The notes: generated by a model not told the origin, from the sequence alone. DNA of 64,000 nucleotides from Armatimonadetes bacterium DC (GCA_001442985.1 LDYB01000023.1:62001-126000), one strand, 5' to 3'. Positions 40,664 to 52,802 are shown, numbered from the stretch's first letter. Program-made: numbers and translations.

Positions 40664-41932
40664 TTAATCAGGGATATACTCCAGTTCAATCTCGCCGATG
40701 CGCACGGTGTCGCCTTCCTGAGCGCCCAGCTCTTTGAGTTTGCGAAACACGCCCAGTCCCTGAAGGCGGCGCTGCATGCGCTGGAGCGCCTCCTCGTTGT
40801 TCAAATCCGTCGTCAGCACAATTTCGCGCACCAGCGAGCCTTCCACCACATAGTGGTCGTCTTGCTTGTAGACGCGCACGGGTTCGTAGCGGCGTGGTGC
40901 GACTTCGGGTATCTCCTCACGCAGTGGCTCCGGCGGGGGCAGGTCCGCCACTTTTTGCGCCATCCGCGCCACCAACGCCTCAAGACCTTCGCCCGTATAG
41001 GCAGAAATCAGGAACACCTCGTAGCCCTGCGCCTCGAGCGCTTCCCGAAGGGGCGTTAGCGCTTCCCGATCCTGGAGGGTGTCTATCTTGTTCAGAGCGA
41101 CGAGCGCAGGCTTTTCGAGCAGTTCTGGCTTGTAAAGCCGCAACTCGTTTTGCAGGATTTCGAAGGCGTGGAGGGGTTCATGCTCCGCGAACGGCGAGGC
41201 GTCCAGCAGGTAAAGCAGCAAGCGGGCGCGCTCCACATGGCGCAAAAACTGATGCCCCAGCCCTGCCCCAGCGTGCGCGCCTTCAATCAAGCCCGGAATG
41301 TCGGCAACCACGAAACTGAAGTCCTGATAGCGCACGACCCCCAGATTCGGCACGAGTGTCGTGAAGGGATAATCGGCGATTTTGGGGCGTGCGGCGGAGA
41401 TACGACTGATGAGCGTGCTTTTGCCCGCGTTGGGCATGCCCACGATTCCGACATCAGCGAGCAGCTTGAGTTCCAGCCGGATGCGTCGCTTTTCGCCGGG
41501 CAGTCCCTTTTCGGCGAATCGGGGGGTCTGGCGCACGGCGTTGGCGAAGTGGGCGTTCCCGCGCCCGCCGCGCCCCCCGCGCGCCACCACGAATCGCTGA
41601 TTGGGGCGTGCTAAATCCGCGAGCAGTTCCCCTGTGTCGGCGTCGTACACGAGGGTTCCGACGGGCACACGGAGCGTAATGGACTTCCCGTTGCGCCCCT
41701 TGCGATTGCTCCCCGACCCTGCACCGCCTCGCTCGGCTTTATAGCGGGTTTTGTAGTGATAATCCAGCAGCGTGTTCAGGTGGGGGTCGGCAACCAGAAT
41801 CACATCGCCGCCTTTGCCCCCATCGCCGCCGTCGGGTCCGCCACGGGGCACATGCTTCTCGCGCCGAAAGGAAACGCACCCATCCCCACCTGCCCCCGCC
41901 TCGACCTCGATAACCGCCTCATCAATGAACAT
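40664..41932 (-). CDS. obgE: GTPase Obg
   Basis: [81 protein letters not shown]. Confidence 0.95.
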   Translation of the reverse strand: MFIDEAVIEVEAGAGGDGCVSFRREKHVPRGGPDGGDGGKGGDVILVADPHLNTLLDYHYKTRYKAERGGAGSGSNRKGRNGKSITLRVPVGTLVYDADTGELLADLARPNQRFVVARGGRGGRGNAHFANAVRQTPRFAEKGLPGEKRRIRLELKLLADVGIVGMPNAGKSTLISRISAARPKIADYPFTTLVPNLGVVRYQDFSFVVADIPGLIEGAHAGAGLGHQFLRHVERARLLLYLLDASPFAEHEPLHAFEILQNELRLYKPELLEKPALVALNKIDTLQDREALTPLREALEAQGYEVFLISAYTGEGLEALVARMAQKVADLPPPEPLREEIPEVAPRRYEPVRVYKQDDHYVVEGSLVREIVLTTDLNNEEALQRMQRRLQGLGVFRKLKELGAQEGDTVRIGEIELEYIPD

Positions 41933-42006
41933 CGGTGGGGATTATACCCGTTCCTGAAGGTTCCCCATTGGCATCAATTTAAGCCCTTTTAGGCTACAAT
42001 CTTAGC

Positions 42007-43030
42007 ATGAGACCACAAGGACTTTCGCTCACGGAACAGATGGAGAATACCCTGCGCCAACTCTTGGACACCGAAGCCGATACACTCGCGCAACAAATAG
42101 GCTTCACCAAACGCCGACGCAAACTCACAGGGAGTGCGTTTGCCAAAAGCCTCCTCACCGCAGTCATAGACACTCCCCTCCCCACCTACGCCAATTGGCT
42201 CCCAAGCGCGGCACAACACGGTGTCTTCGTCTGCCCGCAAGCCCTCGCCCAACGCTGCACCCCCCAAGCCGCCCAACGGATGGAAGCCCTCCTCCAACGG
42301 GGCGTCGCCCAGAGCCTCGCCTGCAGTATGCCCGACAGGGCGCCCTTGTTAGAACGCTTTGAGGGGGTCTCCATCAAAGATAGCACGGTGATCACGCTCC
42401 CCGAAGCGTTAGCGTCGGTGTGGCAGGGACTGGGCGTCCCCGCGGGCAGCGCCGCCGCGCTCAAGGTGCAAGTCCGTTGGCACTCCAGCACAGGACAGTG
42501 AGACGAACCGACCCTCCAGCACGGGCGTCCGCACGACCGCCACACGCCCTATGGGATAGACGACCTGCCGGCAGGTAGCTTGGAGTTGGCGGACTTGGGG
42601 TATTTTTGCTTGGAGGAGTTGGCAGCCAAGCAGGCGCGGGGGCAATATTTTGTGCGTCGGCTCAAGGGCGGGGGCAGGGGTTCACGCCCGAAGGTGAGCC
42701 GCTGGACTTGGAGGCGTGGCTGTCTCAGGTGGGGGCGTGGGGCGAACGCGCGGTGTTGCGGGGGCACGCGGTGCGGGTGCCTGTGCGGGTGAGAGTGTTT
42801 CGGATTTCGGAGGCGTGTGCGGCGCGTCAGCGTCAACGGTTGTATCGGTATGCGCGCAAGCAAGGGGGGACGCCTTCGCGTCGGGCGTTCGCGTTAGCGG
42901 ACTGGGTGTTGTGGGTAGCGAACAGCAGCGTTTCTGGAGCGCGATAGACCAGTCCTACTTGCCCCCGGTGATGCGCCAGTTAGAAGCGATTCTGGAGCGG
43001 TATCCCGTGCGAGGCAAACAACCGCGCTGA
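42007..43030 (+). pseudogene. IS4-like transposase, disrupted
   Basis: Three ORF fragments in series: ..FEGVSIKDSTVITLP.. / in-frame TGA / ..SLELADLGYFCLEELAAKQARGQYFVRRLKG.. / frameshift / ..EPLDLEAWLSQV..ADWVLWVANS.. Confidence 0.8.
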
Positions 43031-43091
43031 GAGCGGCTAATCCCACCTCGCGTTTGGTACGCAGTTGCCCCTCTGAAGCGAGCACCATGCT

Positions 43092-44399
43092 CTACAAGTT
43101 CCAGTAAAGCACAGGCGGTGGGGGCTGGAGGTTGCGGAAGGCGTCCAGATAGACGCCTTTCACATCGACAAACACGCCCTGCCCGCTGGGACGCAAGAGT
43201 CGCAAGTAATCCTCCAGGGGGCGCTCCCGAAAAACCCTGTGGGGCACTGTTAGCACGACCGCCTCATAGATCCCGTCGCGCGTCTCAAAGGGGTTCTCCA
43301 CAAAGCGTGCCTTGAAACGGGCGCGGTCGCTGACCAGCACCAGCGGGTCGTGGGCTTCCACATCACACCCGAAACTTTGCAGCTCCTCAATCAACTCTTT
43401 GACGCGCGTATCCCGCACATCGGGCACATTCTCTTTGAACGCCACTCCCAGCACCAGCACCTTTGCGCCCTGCACACTACGCCCCGCGTGGATCAGCAAC
43501 TTCACCGTTTCCGAAGCGACATAGATGCCCATCTGGTCGTTCACACGGCGTCCTGCCAGAATCACTTCAGGATGGAACCCAATCTCCTGCGCCTTGTGGG
43601 TGAGATAGTAGGGGTCTACGGGAATACAGTGCCCGCCCACCAGCCCCGGCTCAAAGGGCAGGAAGTTCCACTTGGTCCGCGCGGCGGAGAGCACATCGCG
43701 TGTGTTCAGCCCCAGCCGATGGAACAACAGCGCCAGCTCGTTCATCAGGGCAATATTCAGGTCGCGCTGGGTGTTCTCAATCACTTTGGCGGCTTCCGCA
43801 GTGCGGATATTCGGCGCTTTGTGAATCCCCGCCTTCACCACCAACCCATAAAGGTTCGCCAGCAGCTCCGTGGTGGCTTCATCCTGCCCGGCGACGACTT
43901 TGACAATCGTCTCCAGCGTGTGTTCGGAGTCGCCGGGATTAATGCGCTCAGGCGAATAGCCCACCTTGAAGTCCACGCCGCATTTCATGCCCGACACTTC
44001 TTCCAGCACGGGCACGCAGTCCTCTTCGGTGCAGCCGGGGTAGACGGTGGATTCGTACACCACGATGGCGCCTCGCTTCATGTGTTGCCCCACGGTGCGG
44101 CTGGCGCTCAGCAGAGGGCGCAAATCGGGGCGTTTGGCTTTGTCTACCGGGGTGGGCACGGTGATGATAATCACATCCGCCTCACGGAGCAGGCTGGGGT
44201 CGCTGGTGAAAATCAGGTTCGGCTGGCGCAGCTCATGTTCGGGGGTTTCGCCGTTGCGGTCGTACCCCTGCTGCAACTCCGCGACACGCTCGTGGCTCAC
44301 ATCGTAGCCAATCGTGCGCAGATGTTTCGCGAAACCGACTGCCAGCGGCAGCCCCACATAGCCCAGTCCCACAATCGCAACGGTTTCAGGCGCTTTCAT
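43092..44399 (-). CDS. Nucleotide sugar dehydrogenase (UDP-Glc/UDP-ManNAc dehydrogenase family)
   Basis: ETVAIVGLGYVGLPLAVGFAKH, VYESTVYPGCTEEDCVPVLEE, LGVAFKENVPDVRDTRVKELIEEL. Confidence 0.92.
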   Translation of the reverse strand: MKAPETVAIVGLGYVGLPLAVGFAKHLRTIGYDVSHERVAELQQGYDRNGETPEHELRQPNLIFTSDPSLLREADVIIITVPTPVDKAKRPDLRPLLSASRTVGQHMKRGAIVVYESTVYPGCTEEDCVPVLEEVSGMKCGVDFKVGYSPERINPGDSEHTLETIVKVVAGQDEATTELLANLYGLVVKAGIHKAPNIRTAEAAKVIENTQRDLNIALMNELALLFHRLGLNTRDVLSAARTKWNFLPFEPGLVGGHCIPVDPYYLTHKAQEIGFHPEVILAGRRVNDQMGIYVASETVKLLIHAGRSVQGAKVLVLGVAFKENVPDVRDTRVKELIEELQSFGCDVEAHDPLVLVSDRARFKARFVENPFETRDGIYEAVVLTVPHRVFRERPLEDYLRLLRPSGQGVFVDVKGVYLDAFRNLQPPPPVLYWNL

Positions 44400-45367
44400 G
44401 GCAGCACAATCTCCTTCGCCCAGCTGCGGTTTTCCAGATACCATTCTACAGAGCGTTTGAGACCTTCTTCCACGCTGATCTGGGGCTCCCAGCCGAGTAG
44501 CGTGCGGGCTTTGGTGATGTCTGCCCATGTGGCTTTGACATCGGCAGGGTGCATCGGTTGCTGGTTCCAGCGTGCGGGTTTGCCGAGATACTCCTCGAGT
44601 TTCTGGATAATCCACTGCAACGATACGGGGCGGTCGCCCCCCAGATTGATAATCTCATATCCCAGCGGTTTGAGCGCGGCAACGGTGCCCCGTGCGATAT
44701 CGTCCACATAGGTAAAATCGCGCTCCTGCAAGCCATCGCCGAAGAGCTGAATCGGTTCTTCTTCCGCAATCCAGCGAATGAAGCGGAAAATGCTCATATC
44801 GGGTCTGCCTGCAGGACCGTACACCGTGAAGTAGCGTAGCACGGTAATATCCAGCCCGTAGAGGTGGTGGTAAGTGTAGCACAGCGCCTCCGCACCCTTT
44901 TTGGAAGCAGCATAGGGCGAGAGGGGGCGGTCGGTGGGCTGGTCCTCGCGGAAGGGGCGCTCGTTGTTGCCATAGAGGCTGGAAGTGGACGCCAGCACAT
45001 ATTTTTGTACGCCATGCTGACGGCACAGTTCCAGCAGGTTTAACGCGCCAGTGGTGTTGGTGGCGACATAGACCCACGGGTTCTCCACGCTCTGGCGCAC
45101 GCCCGCCCGCGCCGCAAGGTTGATCACTGCATCGTAAGGCATATGGGCTGTAAACACCGCGCGGGTTGGCTCCCACTCGCTGATATCCAGCGGTTCAAAG
45201 TGGAAGTTCGGATAGGGAAGCAATTGCTGAAGACGCCACCGTTTCAGGGTTGGGTCATAGGCGTCGTTGAGGTTGTCCACCCCAATCACTTCATGCCCCT
45301 CTTTGAGTAACAACTCGGCGGTCTTCGCGCCGATAAACCCTGCACAGCCTGTGAGAAAGATTCGCAT
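44396..45367 (-). CDS. NAD-dependent epimerase (UDP-glucuronate 4-epimerase-like)
   Basis: MRIFLTGCAGFIGAKTAELLLKEGHEVIGVDNLNDAYDPTLKRWRLQQL, STSSLYGNNERPF, YAASKKGAEAL. Confidence 0.9.
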   Translation of the reverse strand: MRIFLTGCAGFIGAKTAELLLKEGHEVIGVDNLNDAYDPTLKRWRLQQLLPYPNFHFEPLDISEWEPTRAVFTAHMPYDAVINLAARAGVRQSVENPWVYVATNTTGALNLLELCRQHGVQKYVLASTSSLYGNNERPFREDQPTDRPLSPYAASKKGAEALCYTYHHLYGLDITVLRYFTVYGPAGRPDMSIFRFIRWIAEEEPIQLFGDGLQERDFTYVDDIARGTVAALKPLGYEIINLGGDRPVSLQWIIQKLEEYLGKPARWNQQPMHPADVKATWADITKARTLLGWEPQISVEEGLKRSVEWYLENRSWAKEIVLP

Positions 45368-45435
45368 CGCAACCCTCGTTCATAGGGGATTATACCATAC
45401 AGCGGGGGGACATATGCGAGGTATAATCTTCTACG

Positions 45436-46533
45436 ATGGCTGGTGGGGAGATAGTCTTTTTTCTAAACAGCCTTGTGGGGGGCGGGGCAGAGCGCATAAT
45501 GGTCACACTCGCGAATCACCTCGTAAAACGGGGGTGTTCGGTTTCGATAGCCCTGATCTTCCCCGTCCATACCCTCCTCAAGGAGCTAAACCCTGAGGTG
45601 CAGGTGGTTGACCTGCACGCCAGCCGCGTTTTAGTGGGAGGCATGCGCTTTGCCCAGTATCTGCGCCGAAGGAAGCCGGACGCCGTTCTCTCAACCGTCA
45701 CCCGAATTAATGGCTGGGCAGTGATGGCACATCGGCTGGCGCGCAGTCGCGCCCGCCTGGTGCTACGCGAAGCGACCACGCCCACGGTGGTTCTCAAGCA
45801 GTTAGCGACCCGCAAAGAGAGACTGGACTACGAGATTATTCGCTATCTCTATCCGCTCGCGGATGCCATCGTGGTTCCCTCCCGCGGCGTTCGGCACGAT
45901 GTGCTCCAGATAGCGCCCCACCTGCATTCTCAAGTAAAGGTGATTTACAATCCTGTGATTGATACCCAGCTCCCCCTCAAGAGCCTTGAGCCTGTAGACC
46001 ATCCGTGGTTTGCTGGGGCGAGATTGCCTATCGTACTGGCAGTGGGGCGGTTGATAAAAGATAAGGGCTTTGATGTTTTAATCCGGGCGTTTGCCCGGGT
46101 ACGGGAGGCTACGGAGGCATATCTGGTCATTTTGGGGGAAGGCGAAGAGCGTCCCATTCTGGAACACTTGATCGACCAGCTTGGCTTGCGCGAATGGGTC
46201 TGGATGCCCGGCTTTGAGCCGAACCCCTTCAAGTATATGCGTCGTGCCAGTGTGTTTGTGCTTTCTTCGCGTCGCGAGGGGTTACCAAATGCACTGATTG
46301 AAGCGATGGCATGCGGTTGCCCCGTGGTGAGTACGAACTGCCCCAGCGGACCCGAAGAGATTCTGGACGGTGGCAAGTATGGCGAGCTGGTTCCCGTAGA
46401 TGATGTGGACGCCCTGGCTCAGGCGATTCTCAGGGTGCTTCGCGACGGGGGCAAGAAGGCATCCGATGAATGGCTCCAGCAGTTCACCGTCGATTGCGCA
46501 GGGGATCAGTATGCGAAGCTGCTTCTGGGTTGA
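45436..46533 (+). CDS. Glycosyltransferase family 4
   Basis: VLAVGRLIKDKGFDVLIRAFARV, FVLSSRREGLPNALIEAMACGCPVVSTNCPSGPEEIL. Confidence 0.92.
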   Translation: MAGGEIVFFLNSLVGGGAERIMVTLANHLVKRGCSVSIALIFPVHTLLKELNPEVQVVDLHASRVLVGGMRFAQYLRRRKPDAVLSTVTRINGWAVMAHRLARSRARLVLREATTPTVVLKQLATRKERLDYEIIRYLYPLADAIVVPSRGVRHDVLQIAPHLHSQVKVIYNPVIDTQLPLKSLEPVDHPWFAGARLPIVLAVGRLIKDKGFDVLIRAFARVREATEAYLVILGEGEERPILEHLIDQLGLREWVWMPGFEPNPFKYMRRASVFVLSSRREGLPNALIEAMACGCPVVSTNCPSGPEEILDGGKYGELVPVDDVDALAQAILRVLRDGGKKASDEWLQQFTVDCAGDQYAKLLLG

Positions 46534-46591
46534 CTGGATGCGTTCGGGAGATACAGTGCCACACTTTTCATGCCGAGTATAATTCACCGTT

Positions 46592-48055
46592 GTGGAAACC
46601 CAGCGGGAGTCTTCCCTGAAGAAACAGGTTTCCCGGAGTGTGGTGTACCTCTCGCTCCGCCGTATTGTCTCCACGGTGCTGGCAACAGTCGGCACCCTGT
46701 TTATCGCGCGTATTCTGGGACCGGAAGTTCAGGGGCTGTTTGCTACCGCTTTGGGCATTCAGACCTACGCGATGATGGTCGGGCTGATAGGGGTGCGTCC
46801 GTACCTGATCCAGAGTCAATCCACCAGTCAGCCTTCTCAGCTCCATCTGGCGTTTTGTTTTGAGTTACTTTATAGCCTTGTGCTTGTGGGGGTTCTCGGG
46901 GTGGCTGGGGGTATATGGTATCTCGTGAGCCGCCACGAAGTGCCCCTGATGCTGCTTACTCTGGCACTGACGCTACCCGCTTCCATGACCCGCGAGGTGC
47001 CCCTTGCCGTTTTAGAGAATCGGTTCGAATATCAGAAAAGCGCCCTGATTGAGACGGTATCTCAGGGAGCCTACTATGCACTTGCGATTGCGCTGGTCTT
47101 GCTCGGTTGGGGGGCGTGGGCGCTGGTAATTGGTTATGTGGTCAGTGAGTACCTGACGGCGTTGGGTTTCTTCTGGGCGGCGCGGTATCGCCCGCGCTGG
47201 TACTGGGATCGCGTCGCGTTGCGCCCCATGCTTGCCTATGGAGTCACATTTGCGCTTTCTGATTGGGCGAAGGCGCTTCAAAAGCTGGTACCGCCCCTGA
47301 TTGTATTTCCCACGCTGGGGGCAGCCGCAGTAGGATACATCGGGATGGCGGAAAAACTGGTGGCATCTTTATATTTTGTCGTTGGGGCGGTGGGGCGCGC
47401 CGTATTTCCCGCCTTCTCCCGCATCCAGAACGATAAGGCACGGCTGGTACGAGCAGTAGAACAGGGGGTTCCGTTGCAGATGCTCGGGTTGGGCGCGCTC
47501 TACGGGACTGCGGCGTTCCTGCTGCCGTATGTAGCCCCTGCCCTGCTGGGGGCGAAATGGGATGCGACCCTCATTAGTGGCTTATTTGCCTTTTTGAGTG
47601 TGAGCTCGTTCGTATCGGCACTCACCGCCCTTGAGGGCGCCGTCCTGTTCGCCACCGGGAAGAACATGCTCGTATTTTACTACTCTCTGGCAGGAAGCCT
47701 GATGTTCGGCTTGACGGCGTTCCTGCTGCTGAATTTTGCGCCCGAATTCTGGGGGGTCTATGCCTACGGAGTGGCGAGCGCTGCCTCAACAGCGACGATG
47801 GCTTTCTTCCGGCACTTCAATTTCCGGCGTTATGTGGGCAAGCCAGACTATACTCTTGCGCTCGTGTGGTTTGCGGCGGCTTGTAGCGTTGTTGCGGCGC
47901 CGGTGGTTAGCGAATGGCTATACGGGGTCAGTCTGATCCTGCTCCTGGCATTCCCGCAAAGCCGTCGCGCGCTCCGGGAAAATGCCCAAAAAGCGCGGGC
48001 TTTGTTGAAGCGCAAAGGGTCCTCCAGGGCGTCTACCCCCGAAACCGATACTTAA
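46592..48055 (+). CDS. Polysaccharide flippase (Wzx/MurJ-like oligosaccharide translocase)
   Basis: 12-14 hydrophobic segments; LFIARILGPEVQGLFATALGIQ. Confidence 0.85.
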   Translation: METQRESSLKKQVSRSVVYLSLRRIVSTVLATVGTLFIARILGPEVQGLFATALGIQTYAMMVGLIGVRPYLIQSQSTSQPSQLHLAFCFELLYSLVLVGVLGVAGGIWYLVSRHEVPLMLLTLALTLPASMTREVPLAVLENRFEYQKSALIETVSQGAYYALAIALVLLGWGAWALVIGYVVSEYLTALGFFWAARYRPRWYWDRVALRPMLAYGVTFALSDWAKALQKLVPPLIVFPTLGAAAVGYIGMAEKLVASLYFVVGAVGRAVFPAFSRIQNDKARLVRAVEQGVPLQMLGLGALYGTAAFLLPYVAPALLGAKWDATLISGLFAFLSVSSFVSALTALEGAVLFATGKNMLVFYYSLAGSLMFGLTAFLLLNFAPEFWGVYAYGVASAASTATMAFFRHFNFRRYVGKPDYTLALVWFAAACSVVAAPVVSEWLYGVSLILLLAFPQSRRALRENAQKARALLKRKGSSRASTPETDT

Positions 48056-48722
48056 TCAGCGTCCAGAGGGCTTCCACGCCGTCGGTCCAGCGGATTTTTT
48101 TGCCCTCGCGCTTGAGGCGCGGGCGGTAACCCTCCAGCTCCACCTCCAGAATCGGCACGCCGCGCTTCAAGGTTTTGGCGGTTACTTCAGGGCAAAACTC
48201 AAACCGCTGGCACTGGAGCGGAATGGAGCGCAAAAAGTCGGTGCGGAACGCCTTATAGCAGGTCGCCTCATCGGTGAGCGGGTAGCGGTACAGCAGGCGC
48301 ACTGCCCATGCCAGGATAATATTCGCAATCTTGTTGGGCAGGGGCATGCCTCTGGGCATGCCGCGGCGAAAGCGCGTGCCATAGACCACCGTCGCCTCAC
48401 CACGCAGAATCGGCGCCACCACCTTCGGAATCTCGTTGGGGTCATACTCAAGGTCGGCGTCCTGAATAATGATGACCTCTCCCGTGGCGTACTGAATACC
48501 CGTGCGAATCGCGGCGCCTTTGCCCTGATTGCGCTCGTGTCGAATCGCGATAATGTCGGGTTGTTCTGCCAGAATGTCGGGTGTTTTGTCGGTGGAGGCG
48601 TCGTCCACCACGATAATCTCCTTGCGGAAGGGCGCTCGCCTCAGCCGCTCCAGCAGCTCGCGCAGGGTGGCTTCCTCGTTGTAGACTGGCACAATCACGC
48701 TCACCAAAGGCTGGTTTTCCAT
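48033..48722 (-). CDS. Family 2 glycosyltransferase (dolichyl-phosphate mannose synthase-like)
   Basis: PLVSVIVPVYNEEATLRELLERLRRAPFRKEIIVVDDASTDKTPDIL; IQDADLEYDPNEIP. Confidence 0.9.
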   Translation of the reverse strand: MENQPLVSVIVPVYNEEATLRELLERLRRAPFRKEIIVVDDASTDKTPDILAEQPDIIAIRHERNQGKGAAIRTGIQYATGEVIIIQDADLEYDPNEIPKVVAPILRGEATVVYGTRFRRGMPRGMPLPNKIANIILAWAVRLLYRYPLTDEATCYKAFRTDFLRSIPLQCQRFEFCPEVTAKTLKRGVPILEVELEGYRPRLKREGKKIRWTDGVEALWTLIKYRFRG

Positions 48723-48774
48723 CGACGCTTATCACCAGAAGTATACCTTGCCCTATGGGGTATCCTGATAGCGC

Positions 48775-50376
<1,602 letters not shown>

Positions 50377-50380
50377 TTGC

Positions 50381-50454
50381 TGGCTGCCGGGGGTGGATTC
50401 GAACCACCACTACCAGATCCAAAGTCTGGCGTCCTGCCCTTAGACGACCCGGCA
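50381..50454 (-). tRNA. tRNA-Gln (TTG), CCA encoded
   Basis: Minus strand TGCCGGGTCGTCTAAGGGCAGGACGCCAGACTTTGGATCTGGTAGTGGTGGTTCGAATCCACCCCCGGCAGCCA. Confidence 0.93.
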
Positions 50455-50463
50455 AGGGCATCA

Positions 50464-50538
50464 TGGTGAGCCGGGTGGGAATCGAACCCACGACCAATGG
50501 CTTAAAAGGCCACTGCTCTACCGCTGAGCTACCGGCTC
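50464..50538 (-). tRNA. tRNA-Lys (TTT), CCA encoded
   Basis: Minus strand GAGCCGGTAGCTCAGCGGTAGAGCAGTGGCCTTTTAAGCCATTGGTCGTGGGTTCGATTCCCACCCGGCTCACCA. Confidence 0.94.
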
Positions 50539-50587
50539 ACGCCCCAAAGTATACCCGATAGGCAGGAGAGAATGCAAGGGGAAAAGG

Positions 50588-51322
50588 CTACTTCACCTGC
50601 ATCCAGTGTTCGAGCCGATCAATATCGGTGCCCACTTCGGCGTAGGGGGTGAGAATCGCTTTGACGGGCACGCTCAGAATGCGAGCGGCACGGCGTTCGA
50701 TCTCTTCAATCCCCAGCCAGCGGGGAGAGAGCTTTTGCGCCAGCACAAAGCGCACGAGTAGTCCCAGCCCCAGCTGCCATGCCAGTTTCAGGGGGTGCTT
50801 GCGTGCCCGATGGAGCGCCTCCAGTCGCGGCAACTCCCTGAGCGCAACGGAGCGCTGTGCCCAGAAGAGGTTGCCCCCTGTAACTTCGCCTTCGCGCAGG
50901 CGAACCGTTGTGCGCGGGAGGTGGGGAAACTTCTCGCGACACACGGCAGCGGGCACAACGGCGTAGGTCAACACTGCGCCGCTCTGAAGGCTTGCTTCCA
51001 GAAAAAAGCGCACGCTTTCGGGCGTCAAAAAGGGGGTGTCGGCGGTAGCGAACAGCACCGACTCGTGATGGCTCTCTTCCAACCCGCGCCGCACATTCGC
51101 CAGCAGGCTCTCCTGCGGCGCGACCACGCGGTAGCCCTCGCCTTCAGGCACCGCACCCACCACGATAATCTCGGCGATTTCGGGCACCTGCCGCAGGGCG
51201 TCCACCACACGCTGATACATTGGCACCCCTGCCACAGAGACCAGCGCCCGCTGGCTGACGCCCGCCCGCTCGCTCCATTCGGGGTCTACCTCGCCGCCTG
51301 CCAGAACAATCGCTGTGGTCAC
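50588..51322 (-). CDS. NTP transferase domain protein (MobA-like)
   Basis: TAIVLAGGEVDPEW..RALVSVAGVPMYQRVVDAL; FATADTPFLTPESV. Confidence 0.83.
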   Translation of the reverse strand: MTTAIVLAGGEVDPEWSERAGVSQRALVSVAGVPMYQRVVDALRQVPEIAEIIVVGAVPEGEGYRVVAPQESLLANVRRGLEESHHESVLFATADTPFLTPESVRFFLEASLQSGAVLTYAVVPAAVCREKFPHLPRTTVRLREGEVTGGNLFWAQRSVALRELPRLEALHRARKHPLKLAWQLGLGLLVRFVLAQKLSPRWLGIEEIERRAARILSVPVKAILTPYAEVGTDIDRLEHWMQVK

Positions 51323-51359
51323 CAGTATCTGATTCCACCCTGTCGGGTAGAATCCTGTT

Positions 51360-52376
51360 ATGTGCTATCTGCCCCCCTATCAGGAGAGTGCGTTGAAACC
51401 GACAGAGTCGTTGCAAGACCCGCGCGAGCGCCATCTGCGCAACATCCGCCAGCTGACCTTCGGCGGCGAGAACGCGGAAGCCTACTTCTCGTTCGATGGC
51501 AAAAAGTTGATTTTTCAAAGCACACGCCCGCCCTACAAAGCCGACCAGATTTTTACGATGAACATCGACGGCTCCGATGTGCGCCTGGTCTCCACGGGCA
51601 AGGGGCGTTGTACCTGCGGATTCTGGTCGCCCGATGGCAAGCGCATCCTCTACAGCTCCACCGACTGGTACAGCGAGGAGCCGCCCCCGCCTCCTGACCG
51701 CTCGCAGGGCTATGTGTGGCCGCTCCTGCCCTATCGCCTCTATGTCGCCAACGCCGACGGCTCCCAGCGTGAAGCCATCACCGACGACGACGCCTATAAT
51801 GCCGAAGGCTCGTTCCACCCAAAGGGCGACCGAATCCTGTTCACCACCACGCGCTGGGGGAATATTGACCTGTGTGAGTATAACCTCCGCACGCGCAAGT
51901 TCACCCGTCTGACCGACGAGCTGGGCTATAACGGCGGACCGTTTTACTCATGGGATGGCAAGTATATCGTCTATCGCGCTTATCACCCGAAAACGCGCGA
52001 GGAGATTGAAGAGTTCCAGCGGCTGCTGAAGCTGCGCCTCGTGCGCCCCAGCAAACTGGAGCTGTGGGTGATGACCGCCGACGGCAAGCGACGCTGGCAG
52101 GTCAGCAAACTGGGCGGCGCAAACTTCGCTCCCTTCATGCGCCCCGGCAACCGACAGATTATCTTCTCTTCCAACCACCACGACCCACGCGGACGCGAGT
52201 TTGACCTGTTTCTGATCAACCTCGACGGCACCGGACTGGAGCGAGTAACCTACACCGGGGAGTTTGACGGCTTTCCCATGTTCTCACGCGATGGGAAAAA
52301 GCTGGTGTGGGCATCCAACCGCAACGCCAGAACGCGCGGCGAAACGAATATCTTTATTGCCGATTGGGTGGATTAA
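51360..52376 (+). CDS. TolB-like WD40/PD40 beta-propeller protein
   Basis: Repeats NAEAYFSFDGKKLIFQS, GFWSPDGKRILYSS, SFHPKGDRILFTT, PMFSRDGKKLVWAS. Confidence 0.9.
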   Translation: MCYLPPYQESALKPTESLQDPRERHLRNIRQLTFGGENAEAYFSFDGKKLIFQSTRPPYKADQIFTMNIDGSDVRLVSTGKGRCTCGFWSPDGKRILYSSTDWYSEEPPPPPDRSQGYVWPLLPYRLYVANADGSQREAITDDDAYNAEGSFHPKGDRILFTTTRWGNIDLCEYNLRTRKFTRLTDELGYNGGPFYSWDGKYIVYRAYHPKTREEIEEFQRLLKLRLVRPSKLELWVMTADGKRRWQVSKLGGANFAPFMRPGNRQIIFSSNHHDPRGREFDLFLINLDGTGLERVTYTGEFDGFPMFSRDGKKLVWASNRNARTRGETNIFIADWVD

Positions 52377-52380
52377 AAGC

Positions 52381-52411
52381 AAAACGGCTCTCCCGAAGGA
52401 GAGCCGTTTCT
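52381..52411. terminator. Bidirectional Rho-independent terminator
   Basis: aaaacggctctccc-gaa-ggagagccgttt between convergent genes. Confidence 0.85.
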
Positions 52412-52422
52412 GGCATAAAAAA

Positions 52423-52665
52423 TCAGGAAGCGGCGCGTGCCTTCTTTCGGCGCTGACGCACATCCTTCAGACCGAAACGGTACTTCGCGAACGCTTCCTC
52501 GATTTTGCCCTCCATTACGAGCTTGGCGAACTCCTTCGCCCCTTCCACCTTAGCCTGATTCGGCTTGCGCTTCCGAATTGCTCTGATCGCTTCTGCCATA
52601 TCAATCTCACCTGCCTTAAACGCCTTAAGGATACCCTCAATATAGGCGCTTCGTTGATCGGTCAT
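52423..52665 (-). CDS. Small charged protein, hypothetical
   Basis: 81 codons MTDQRSAYIEGILKAFKAGEIDMAEAIRAIRKRKPNQ..; flanked by strong promoter and terminator. Confidence 0.7.
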   Translation of the reverse strand: MTDQRSAYIEGILKAFKAGEIDMAEAIRAIRKRKPNQAKVEGAKEFAKLVMEGKIEEAFAKYRFGLKDVRQRRKKARAAS

Positions 52666-52772
52666 AGGTTTCACCTCCGTCGGGTCTTCACGCCCTGCAG
52701 GCAAGACCAGGCACAAAAGCCCTGCTCGCCCTCAGGTCGCCAACGACCCTTGTGTAGTGGTAGAGTGGCATA

Positions 52773-52802
52773 ATTATACCTGATGGGAATTGAGTTTGTC
52801 AA
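52773..52802 (-). promoter_or_regulatory. Sigma-70-type promoter of the small charged protein gene
   Basis: Minus strand TTGACA-18 bp-TATAAT. Confidence 0.75.

Noticed and set aside
43350-44711. Plus-strand 453-aa ORF antisense to nucleotide sugar dehydrogenase and epimerase
   Set aside because: Shadow ORF; His/Arg/Gln-rich composition and opposite strand has clear family motifs.
50381-50538. tRNA-Gln/tRNA-Lys pair as a possible integration site for a mobile island
   Set aside because: No integrase, direct repeat or composition change seen next to the tRNAs.
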